NCBI RefSeq assembly: GCF_043757465.1
Contig: NZ_JAYVPL010000025.1
Location: 1-64,000 of the forward strand
DNA length: 64,000 bases
Reading direction: 5' to 3'
Source: Armatimonas sp043757465
GTDB taxonomy: Bacteria; Armatimonadota; Armatimonadia; Armatimonadales; Armatimonadaceae
How positions within the stretch are numbered: position 1 is the first letter of the stretch; each line of letters begins with the position of its first letter. The notes under the pieces were generated by a model, which was not told the DNA's origin, did no database searches, and saw only the letters and a program-made list of their open reading frames with translations. The translations under genes and the position numbers were made by a program. Shown in pieces: positions 57,117 through 64,000 of the stretch.

Positions 57117-60060
57117 AGAGAAACTCATTGGCGGCGATAAGAGATTTGCACAGGCTCTGCCAGGCGCTCAGGCGCGGGTTGGGCGCTTTGGCATAGGCTG
57201 TCTCGAAACGGGTAAGAAAGTCGAAGGCGCGGAGAAGCTCGGCGGTTGTGGCCGGGCGTCCGTAACAAGTGGTGTAGAGCAGGCGCACCCGCTCGGCGTC
57301 GTCGAGGTCGGTCTGTTTCAGTAGCGCCTCCGACTGGGCTCTGGTGGCACTGAGCACAACAGAGCTATTGAGCATAAACAGCGCTTGCGGCGCAACCGTG
57401 GTGCTGGGCCGATCGCCGTTCATCACGGTCGGGTCGCCAAAGTCAAAGGCGGTGTAGACATCGTACAGAGCGCTGCGAACTACGGGCAGATAGACGGCGC
57501 GGCGGCGGCTGTCGTACTTCACGGGGTCTGCGTTGGCGGTACTGGTGACATACTGCCGGGGCTTGAAGGTTAAGAGTGTCCCCCCCATGGTCTTGTCGAG
57601 CGTCCCCGCGACGGCCAGAATGCTATCGCGGATCTCCTCCGCCTCCAGCCGGTGCCGGGGAAAGCGCCAGAGCAGGTGATTGTCCGGGTCGAGCGCGGCG
57701 GCTTTCGCATCAAACTTCCCGCTCATCAAGTACGTATTGGTGAGCATCAGCCGCCTATGGAGTTTTTTGAGGCTCCAGCCATCGTCGTTCACAAAGCTGA
57801 CCGCGAGCCAGTCCAGCAGCTCCGGGTGGGTTGGTAAGTCCCCCAGCGCTCCGAAGTTATCCACCGAGCCGACCAGGCCACGCCCGAAGCGCCAGCGCCA
57901 GACACGATTCACAAAGACACGCGCCGTGAGCGGATTTTTCGCATCCGTGAGCCACTGCGCCAGCTCCAGTCGCCCGCTACTCGTCATCGGCAGTGCGGGC
58001 TGGTTCTCCCCCGAGATGGCGGTGGGGAAGCGACGGAAGCACTCCTCGCCCAGCGTCAAATAATTACCACGCAGATGGACTTTGAGATTCGTCGGTGTCC
58101 CCTCGCTCACGGACATCGCACGCGGCAGGTCGGGCTTAGACTTTTCCAGCGCCGTACGCTCATCATCGAGATGCTTCAGTTCGGCTTGAACGGGCGCGGA
58201 GAACAGGCGATCTGGCTTGTCGGGAAGCTCAAGCCGCGCTTCCAAGCCATTTTTGAGGCGATCCGCAAGCCCGGCAACTAGCTCGGGAATCAGCCCCGTC
58301 TCCGCCGCGACCGCCTCCAGGCTCTGCGTGAGCGGTGCATCGGGTCGGGCGATCAGTAGCAGCTTATCAAGGTGCGGGAAGTAGCTGTCACGCTCTAGCT
58401 TGAGCGTATTGGCCCCGGCTTTTAGCGGGAAAATTCCCTCCGCAAACCACTGCTGGTGCTGGGGATAGAACCCACCCGTGACTTTTCCGGCGGCGTTAGA
58501 GGCTACCAGAGTGCCATTCACATAGATCCGCACGGGCCTCGGGTCGCCCGAGGCGTAGCGCAGATCGAGCTGGTACGGCCCGGCAGTGGACACGGAAATC
58601 TCGTACTCGGTGTAGTTGGGGTACTTCTCGGCATTTACCAGAACGCCGATCTCTTTGCCAAAGCCGCCCTTGTCTTTATTGACATTACCACGGGTGAAAT
58701 CCTCGGCCTCGCGCAAAAGTGCTCCGGCAGGCGTAGCCCCGTTGGGTGTGGAGATCGCGGCGCTCAGGGTCACCGTTGCTTTCTGCGTAGCCAGTAGCTG
58801 GCGAGCAGCTTTCTCGTAGGCGGCGGTCTGTGGGCGCACTTGATCTAAAAGAACCTTCTCGGCGGCATCGCGCTTTTTCTTGGCATCGTCGCGCCGGGTC
58901 TTGATCTGCGCCTCGATCGCGGCAAGCTTTTCCTGGTCCTCTTTGGGAGCGAGCGGGCGCTCATTCCAGTCGGCCATGTTCTTAAAATTAAGCATGGTCT
59001 TCGTGGACTTGAAGATCCCGGCGAGCGCGTAGTAGTCACGGGCGGGGATCGGGTCGAACTTATGGTCATGGCAGCGTGCGCAGCCGACGGTCAGGCCGAT
59101 AAATGTCTTGCTGAGCGTGTCCACTTGCTCGTCAATAATATCGAGCTCCTGCTTTACGGGATCGTCCTCGGCGAGCATCTTAGGGCCAAGGGCGAGATAG
59201 CCCGTGGCGATAATGCCCTCATCGCCTGCGCCGGGCATTAAGTCGCCTGCGAGCTGTTCCTGAAAGAAGCGATTGATGGGCTTGTCCGCATTGATCGCAT
59301 TGATCACATAGTCACGGTAGCGCCAGGCGTTGGCATAGACAAGGTTTTCGTCCACGCCGTTGGAGTCGGCGTAGCGCGCGACATCGAGCCAGTGTCGCCC
59401 CCAGCGCTCGCCGTAGGTGGGTGATGCCAGCAATCTGTCCACCACGCGGGCAAACGCGCCGGGCTGCGTGTCGGCCAGAAACGCGTCTATTTCTTTTGGT
59501 GTCGGTGGCAGGCCCGTGAGGTCAAAGGTCGCACGACGGATCAGCGTGCGCCTATCGGCAGGCGGTGCAGGCTTGAGCCCCTGGGACTCTAGCTTTGCCA
59601 GCACAAGAGTATCGAGCGGGTTCTGTGCCCACCAGCGAGCTTTCACTAGGGGAAGAGTCGGCGCCACTTTTGGTGGCACAAACGCCCAGAATGCCCCTTT
59701 GGGCTTTGTCGGCGACTTTGCTGCGCTTGGCCAGGGCGCACCGGCGGCGGCCCAGCCCGTGAGTGCGGTGCGCTCCTCAGCGGGTAGCTTCCCCGATGGT
59801 GGCATCTTGATGCTTCCCGTGTAGGCAATCGTGGCGATGAGTTGTTTTGCCTGCGCCGCTGAGATCGCTTGATCCAGCCGTAGGTTGCCGAGCTGCTGCT
59901 TGGGTCCGTGGCAGGCAACGCAGCGCGCAATGAGCACCGGGCGCACTTTGGATTCAAATACTTGCGTACTGCTTTGACTCTGTCCAGGAGCGGGCACGGC
60001 CAGTGCCCCCAGAAGCAGAAGAGGGGTCGCGAGAAGGTAGCCTGCGGCGAGGAGTTTCAT
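57106..60060 (-). CDS. PSD1/DUF1553 and DUF1549 domain protein with cytochrome-c-type N-terminus
   Basis: A 984-residue exported protein. After a signal peptide comes a Planctomycete-type cytochrome C domain (VLIARCVACHGPKQQLGNLRLD, heme site near residue 47), then DUF1549 (IRRATFDLTGLPPTP, GRHWLDVARYADSNG and CARCHDHKFDPIP, a second C-x2-C-H). A carbohydrate-binding-like beta domain (YQLDLRYASGDPRPVRIYVNG) sits mid-chain and DUF1553 ends the protein (RVFVNRVWRWRFGRGLV, MLTNTYLMSG). Paired with DUF1501 in one operon. TATAAT is 13 nt before the ATG. Confidence 0.92.
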   Translation of the reverse strand: MKLLAAGYLLATPLLLLGALAVPAPGQSQSSTQVFESKVRPVLIARCVACHGPKQQLGNLRLDQAISAAQAKQLIATIAYTGSIKMPPSGKLPAEERTALTGWAAAGAPWPSAAKSPTKPKGAFWAFVPPKVAPTLPLVKARWWAQNPLDTLVLAKLESQGLKPAPPADRRTLIRRATFDLTGLPPTPKEIDAFLADTQPGAFARVVDRLLASPTYGERWGRHWLDVARYADSNGVDENLVYANAWRYRDYVINAINADKPINRFFQEQLAGDLMPGAGDEGIIATGYLALGPKMLAEDDPVKQELDIIDEQVDTLSKTFIGLTVGCARCHDHKFDPIPARDYYALAGIFKSTKTMLNFKNMADWNERPLAPKEDQEKLAAIEAQIKTRRDDAKKKRDAAEKVLLDQVRPQTAAYEKAARQLLATQKATVTLSAAISTPNGATPAGALLREAEDFTRGNVNKDKGGFGKEIGVLVNAEKYPNYTEYEISVSTAGPYQLDLRYASGDPRPVRIYVNGTLVASNAAGKVTGGFYPQHQQWFAEGIFPLKAGANTLKLERDSYFPHLDKLLLIARPDAPLTQSLEAVAAETGLIPELVAGLADRLKNGLEARLELPDKPDRLFSAPVQAELKHLDDERTALEKSKPDLPRAMSVSEGTPTNLKVHLRGNYLTLGEECFRRFPTAISGENQPALPMTSSGRLELAQWLTDAKNPLTARVFVNRVWRWRFGRGLVGSVDNFGALGDLPTHPELLDWLAVSFVNDDGWSLKKLHRRLMLTNTYLMSGKFDAKAAALDPDNHLLWRFPRHRLEAEEIRDSILAVAGTLDKTMGGTLLTFKPRQYVTSTANADPVKYDSRRRAVYLPVVRSALYDVYTAFDFGDPTVMNGDRPSTTVAPQALFMLNSSVVLSATRAQSEALLKQTDLDDAERVRLLYTTCYGRPATTAELLRAFDFLTRFETAYAKAPNPRLSAWQSLCKSLIAANEFLYVD

Positions 60061-60117
60061 AGTGGTTGCCGTTATTATACTCTAGTTTGACCCATAGATT
60101 ACGTCGTCCGTGGGCGC

Positions 60118-61683
60118 TCAAAGCTTCTCGGTGATGTCCTCAAACTTCAGAGGGTTTTGTAGTGTTGAGTAGTAGCTCTTATCTGGCAGGCGTGGGAAAT
60201 TCTCGCCGTACACATGTGTGAGGATCAAGCGAAAAGTGTTGATGGGCGTGAGGTCGTCGGTGAGATACGGTGCGCCGCCGGGGACGAGTACTGCCTGGAA
60301 GTTAGAGAACGCCTCGTTTAAGTTCGTGTGCTCCCGGCTCTTCCAGTCGGTCTGCATGCGTGAGCCATGATCGCCCATCAGAACAATCACTGCGGGGCGT
60401 ACACTGTTTTTCTGGAGCGCGTCCATAGCCTCCAGAACTTTCTGATTGATAGCGAGGAGCTGATTGCTGTAGCCCGTACGATAGGCTTTTTCGTTGCCTT
60501 GCCCAAAGTCGGTGGCATCCCCAAGAGAGAACTGTGCCTTGGCGGGATAGATAGCCTCACCGTTGCGGCCCAGCACAAACGGAGGATGCGGAGCGAGAAC
60601 ATGCACAAAGACAAACTTCGGGCCGGGAATGCGTGCGGCATCTGTAATATGTGAAAGGCTCGCCAGAAGCTGTGCGCGGTGCTTATCGTAGGCGGGGCGA
60701 TCGTTGTAGAGTAGAAAAGCCAGGGGGGTGAGTGAGAGCAGAAGGCGCTCGTAGGGGCTTTTATCGGAGAGCACGGGGCCAGTGTCCGTAAGCCGTTGAT
60801 CCGCATTTGTTAGCGTGGTTGGGGAAAAGCCGCTGGGCACATCAATAATCTGATAGCCACGTGCGCGTAGAAGCACAGCCAGTCGGTTGTTCTGAATCCA
60901 ACCCGCGCCTTGCTCCACTCCCCCCGCACTCGGATTCGACGGCAGATACTCCAGGTTCAGCGTGGCGGCCACGGCCAGCACCGTCTGAATGTAGTTCGCA
61001 CGGCTCTTGCGTAGCACCCGAAAGCCGCGCGTCTCCAGTGCCTGTAAAAACGGCGTGTTATCTAGTCCGTAGAGCGCCTGAAGCTGATCCTGACGGCCAT
61101 AGGCATCCAGCACAATGCAGTAGAGATCCGGTGTTTTAATATCCGCTTTGGGTGGTGCCTTCGCTACAGGAGACAGAGTAGAAGCTTTGGTCACCGGGAA
61201 CTCGATTGACGCAGCGGGCTTGAGAAGTGCGTAGAGCGCCATGCTCAGGTAGCTCAGGCCCACAGCCCAGATCGGTAGGTGTGCTTTTTTTGTGTCGTAG
61301 CGCCCCCACAGAACGGCACCGAGCACGCCGCTTAAAATGAGTAGCCAGCTCACTATCTTTCGTCCTTCCTGCGAGAAATCCAGAAGACCTGGAAAAATGA
61401 GGGCGACGATCATCCGCAAGGACATTTCCAGAGGAGGGGCCATCAGCGCAAAAGAAAAGAAGGCGAAGAGGCACACTGTGAGGGCAAGTGCGGCGCGGCC
61501 AGGCGTGCGGCGACTCAGGACAAAAAACACCCCAAAGAGTATCCCTGAGCCAGCCAGTACGAGTAGCAACGGCCTCAGAAGCTCCTGAGCTTGAATCTCT
61601 GCGCGGTTAATTGCGTAGAGTGAGATGAGGGGGGCCAGTGCAAAACACAGGGGGTGGAGGTGGGGAGCAAGACGCTTCATCAC
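60118..61683 (-). CDS. membrane-anchored alkaline phosphatase-superfamily (sulfatase-like) protein
   Basis: A 521-residue protein with about five N-terminal transmembrane helices (to residue about 175) and an extracytoplasmic sulfatase-like domain. DLYCIVLDAYGRQDQL and IVLMGDHGSRM hold the metal-binding Asp/His residues, with HVLAPHPPFVL between. The layout resembles phosphoglycerol or phosphoethanolamine transferases, although the nucleophile position is not obvious (the D-A-Y-G segment). It starts 5 bp after the methyltransferase stop. The trio with the methyltransferase and small membrane protein suggests surface polysaccharide modification. Confidence 0.75.
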   Translation of the reverse strand: MMKRLAPHLHPLCFALAPLISLYAINRAEIQAQELLRPLLLVLAGSGILFGVFFVLSRRTPGRAALALTVCLFAFFSFALMAPPLEMSLRMIVALIFPGLLDFSQEGRKIVSWLLILSGVLGAVLWGRYDTKKAHLPIWAVGLSYLSMALYALLKPAASIEFPVTKASTLSPVAKAPPKADIKTPDLYCIVLDAYGRQDQLQALYGLDNTPFLQALETRGFRVLRKSRANYIQTVLAVAATLNLEYLPSNPSAGGVEQGAGWIQNNRLAVLLRARGYQIIDVPSGFSPTTLTNADQRLTDTGPVLSDKSPYERLLLSLTPLAFLLYNDRPAYDKHRAQLLASLSHITDAARIPGPKFVFVHVLAPHPPFVLGRNGEAIYPAKAQFSLGDATDFGQGNEKAYRTGYSNQLLAINQKVLEAMDALQKNSVRPAVIVLMGDHGSRMQTDWKSREHTNLNEAFSNFQAVLVPGGAPYLTDDLTPINTFRLILTHVYGENFPRLPDKSYYSTLQNPLKFEDITEKL

Positions 61684-61688
61684 TTACC

Positions 61689-63053
61689 TTACTTACCTTT
61701 CAGCAGGTAGAGAGTGCGCTCCGTACCGGGCACGGGTGCGCGGCGCAGGCAGGTAAAGTGCGGCTCCAGCGCGGCCTCGAAGCCGTCTTGTGTATAGCTT
61801 GGGAAGATATCGGGGCGATGTGCCAGCAGGCGCTTGACTTGGGAGTCGGACTTGGGGACGAACTCGACGATCACATGGCGCCCCGCCTGCGCGAGAAAGG
61901 CTAGAATGCGTGGCAGCGGCGTGTTATTGGCCAGCGCAAGATGGTGCACCAGGGCGAGTGCCAGTACCACATCGGCGGGGCCACGGTCCAGCAGCGACTC
62001 CCGCTCGGTCTCGGCCCAGCCACAGCGCGGGCTGGGGTTCATCAGATCCAGGGTGAGCGGCAGTAAGTTGCGCTCATCGCGCTGAACAACCTCGCGCCAG
62101 CCGAGCTCCACCGCGGCGAGGTCGAAGTCCCAGGCAACGGTAAACGCCCCGCGCTGGCTCGCAAGTCGGCTGAAGCGCCCGGTGTTGGCCCCCAGATCCC
62201 AGGCAAGCGTGGGCCGTGGCGTGATCGCATCCAGTAGCTCGCCCACCAGGCGCTCTTTGGCTAAAAGCGCCGCGTCGGTGTAGTTCGTGGCCTCATAGTA
62301 GTCCGCCCAGACCGTTCCGCCTGGCTCCCAGCGTAGAGAGTCAATCGTGCTGTCTAGGCTATCTAAGAGCCCGAGGAGGCCGTTTTGGGAGACCGTTACC
62401 GTCCGTGGCTTTGCCGAGTCGCCCTCGCCGCCCGCCTGCTGGGCTTTTGCGTGAAGATGCAGGTGCATGGCCAGTCCGGGCGAGAGGCGTGTGGTGCGCG
62501 GCAGTAACCCGCTAGCCAGATCGAGCGGGATGCCGTCGAGGTAGGAACCCAAAAGCTTTCCGAGGCGTACATCGCAGCGGCTCATCAGGGCGAGAGGCGC
62601 GAGGAAGTGCTGACAGAACTGACGGTATGCCGCCCAGGGCTCGCCCTCGTGGTAGGGCGTGAACGAGAGCGTATCGAAGAGTACCGGCTGTGCGCCACGA
62701 AAGGCGATATTAAACGCGCTGGCATCTTTGAGAGTCAAGTTGTACGCCAGTGCACTGCGCTGGAGGGCAAGTGTGGCTTTTGCCGCCGCCTTGAGCTGCC
62801 CGAAGCACCACTCATAGGGGTGGGCGATAAACGGCAAGCGCTCCGGCTGGAGCACACATCCCCCCTCTTCGGTTGGCCCTCGGTCAATGTGCGCCACCAG
62901 CAGGCCCGCCTCCACAAGCGCATCGTAGAGCCCTGAGCTGACGAGCCGCTCCAAGCCTGCCTTCCCCGAGGGGGTTACATAGCGGTAGAGAGTCCCCGCC
63001 TCATTGTAGACAAAGCCATCGGGGTCACGGAATGAGGCGGGATGGGGACTCAC
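61689..63053 (-). CDS. SAM-dependent methyltransferase, NoeA-like
   Basis: A 454-residue protein: an N-terminal domain of unknown function (residues 1-270, with ALAYNLTLKDASAFNIAFRG and ERLPFIAHPYEWCF), then a class I methyltransferase domain with LAWDLGANTGRFSRLA (SAM site), AWDFDLAAVEL and LALVHHLALANN. Related proteins are annotated as nodulation NoeA-like and occur in envelope polysaccharide clusters. Its ATG lies inside the stop of the small membrane-protein gene (ATGA). Confidence 0.75.
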   Translation of the reverse strand: MSPHPASFRDPDGFVYNEAGTLYRYVTPSGKAGLERLVSSGLYDALVEAGLLVAHIDRGPTEEGGCVLQPERLPFIAHPYEWCFGQLKAAAKATLALQRSALAYNLTLKDASAFNIAFRGAQPVLFDTLSFTPYHEGEPWAAYRQFCQHFLAPLALMSRCDVRLGKLLGSYLDGIPLDLASGLLPRTTRLSPGLAMHLHLHAKAQQAGGEGDSAKPRTVTVSQNGLLGLLDSLDSTIDSLRWEPGGTVWADYYEATNYTDAALLAKERLVGELLDAITPRPTLAWDLGANTGRFSRLASQRGAFTVAWDFDLAAVELGWREVVQRDERNLLPLTLDLMNPSPRCGWAETERESLLDRGPADVVLALALVHHLALANNTPLPRILAFLAQAGRHVIVEFVPKSDSQVKRLLAHRPDIFPSYTQDGFEAALEPHFTCLRRAPVPGTERTLYLLKGK

Positions 63054-63250
63054 TTGCTACGATGGGCTCGTGCGACCTGAAGAAATCGCTGGAAGGTTGT
63101 TTTGAGTGCAAAGATCAATCCCAGTGCCCCTGCAAGAGTCATTTGGATAAGTTGACTGCCTGCTCCTGGGTCTAGATACGCGTAAGATGCTTTTGCACTA
63201 GAGTCAATGGCTGCTATAACAGCGAAAACAACGATATAAACACGGTTCAT
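63050..63250 (-). CDS. small membrane protein with YLDPGAGS motif
   Basis: A 66-residue protein: a first hydrophobic segment (residues 1-20), then SYAYLDPGAGSQLIQMTLAGALGLIF as a second membrane helix and a basic tail. Small proteins of this pattern are widely found beside the NoeA-like methyltransferase and the sulfatase-like enzyme. Start at 63250, with CAGGAG as ribosome site. Its stop overlaps the methyltransferase start. Confidence 0.65.
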   Translation of the reverse strand: MNRVYIVVFAVIAAIDSSAKASYAYLDPGAGSQLIQMTLAGALGLIFALKTTFQRFLQVARAHRSK

Positions 63251-63489
63251 TTTTAAACTCCTGGTCAGTCTGCTAAAACATCTGTTTTGCAAGATAGTTC
63301 CCGATTTTCTGTGATTAGATGAAGATATAGTAATATTAATTTTCTTTAATTTTCTGATGTTTGTCTACGTCTTCAAACTTCCTCTTACTATGATGACACT
63401 TCAATATGAAATAATCCTTAAAACAAAAAACTTATTTCTCATCTTACGCAGCGCGGAGTTGATAAACGGAGTTTGACCCAGTAAAAAAA

Positions 63490-63518
63490 TTGCAAACTAT
63501 AGTTTGTTCCTGTAAAAT
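63490..63518 (+). promoter_or_regulatory. promoter with overlapping operator palindrome
   Basis: TTGCAA (63490-63495), 17-nt spacer, TAAAAT (63513-63518), 6 nt before the ATG of the hydrolase. The perfect palindrome CAAACTATAGTTTG (63493-63506) lies across the -35 and spacer, a position suited to repressor binding. Confidence 0.65.
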
Positions 63519-63524
63519 TGCGAC

Positions 63525-64000
63525 ATGAAAACTGCACTTGGAGTTATTGACGTTCAGAACAGCCTGCTCGACGAGGGCCCGTGGCAGCCGGAACTGCTTC
63601 TGGAGCGTGTCGAGGGGCTGATCCAAAAAGCCCGCACGGCAGGCGTGCCGATTGTGTTCGTAACGGATCGCAGAGTCGGGCCAGACGGGGCGATTCACCC
63701 CAGCCTCTCAGTAGCCCCAGGTGATCTGCGGGTGGAGAAGAGCGAGCTCAATTCGTTTGAGGGCACACCGCTCGACGAAATGCTCCGAGCGCAGGGCGTC
63801 GAGCGCTTGGTCGTGGTGGGTTTACAGACTGACTACTGCATCAACGCGACCTGCCGAGGAGGAGCAGCACTCGGTTACGAGGTGGTGCTTGCCAGCGATG
63901 CTCACTCGACCAACGATGAGCCGGACAAGCCCGCCACGCAAATCATCGCGGAGCACAATGCTGCTCTGAGCGACCTGAAAACGGAAACAGGCTCCGTTTG
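63525..64000 (+). CDS. isochorismatase-family cysteine hydrolase (partial)
   Basis: A gene cut off by the window edge after 158 codons, about 85-90% of the usual length. GVIDVQNSLLDEG holds the catalytic Asp, RVEKSELNSFEGTPLDEML the Lys and VGLQTDYCINATCRGGAALG the nucleophilic Cys, the complete triad of nicotinamidase/isochorismatase-like enzymes. The amide substrate is unknown. The promoter TTGCAA-N17-TAAAAT overlaps a palindrome, pointing to repressor control, and leaves 6 nt before the ATG. Confidence 0.85.
   Translation, partial: MKTALGVIDVQNSLLDEGPWQPELLLERVEGLIQKARTAGVPIVFVTDRRVGPDGAIHPSLSVAPGDLRVEKSELNSFEGTPLDEMLRAQGVERLVVVGLQTDYCINATCRGGAALGYEVVLASDAHSTNDEPDKPATQIIAEHNAALSDLKTETGSV

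Overview
The window is a dense, GC-rich bacterial chromosome segment with genes on both strands. It most resembles Armatimonadota. The strongest clue is the type IV/II pseudopilin at 36947-37606: its N-terminus and the following FPVFAQAHAKARQ segment look typical of that phylum, and it ends in an H-X9-DG motif. Supporting signs are DUF1501/DUF1553 proteins, several Gfo/Idh/MocA oxidoreductases, GH172 and GH95 hydrolases and a Tricorn-like protease. This is an inference from gene content; no rRNA is present to settle it.

Layout. 1-2.1 kb: an HNH endonuclease fragment with its small partner, a GH172 enzyme and a three-tRNA operon (Val, Asp, Glu) on the minus strand. 2.1-5.4 kb: a TIM-barrel sugar isomerase, a SurA/PpiC-type foldase and rsmI. 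5.4-14.1 kb: a minus-strand sugar region with a PHP phosphoesterase, two Gfo/Idh/MocA oxidoreductases, a fused MalF-MalG permease broken by a 1-nt frameshift, a GH95 fucosidase and a 2-hydroxyacid dehydrogenase. 14.2-19.6 kb: two beta-propeller proteins, one of them Tricorn-like, and a protein with a tandem STN/PilP-like duplication. 19.7-31.1 kb: an amino acid:[carrier protein] ligase homologue, an ABC-2 permease, small proteins, deoC with a degenerate deoC paralogue, a three-heme cytochrome and an enolase-superfamily/DUF6807 pair. 31.4-34.8 kb: dnaA, a clear oriC (12 perfect DnaA boxes, an AT-rich stretch and a DnaA-trio), then purS-purQ. 34.8-55.7 kb: a Crp regulator, an iron/cobalamin-type permease, an internally deleted tmk, the pseudopilin, ThuA, VanX, a GGDEF response regulator, queG, queE, trpA, pgk, guaB3 and others. 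55.7-64 kb: a DUF1501/DUF1553 pair, a polysaccharide-type trio (AlkP-like membrane enzyme, methyltransferase, small membrane protein) and a partial isochorismatase-family hydrolase at the edge.

Two patterns run across the whole window. First, a GC-rich palindrome, CCCCCTAA followed by a CCCCCGC/GCGGGGG hairpin, is scattered between genes and also sits in frame inside genes (the PHP gene three times, queG once). At three genes it supplies the stop codon. Second, a TANAAT hexamer lies 5-7 nt upstream of about 19 start codons, which suggests widespread leaderless transcription. Larger REP/MITE-like inverted repeats occur at 23.5 and 53.8 kb, the second next to a truncated sulfatase.

The genes combine housekeeping functions (replication origin, purine synthesis, queuosine, tryptophan, glycolysis, rRNA methylation) with breakdown of complex carbohydrates. 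I saw no phage, conjugation, CRISPR or recognisable defence island.
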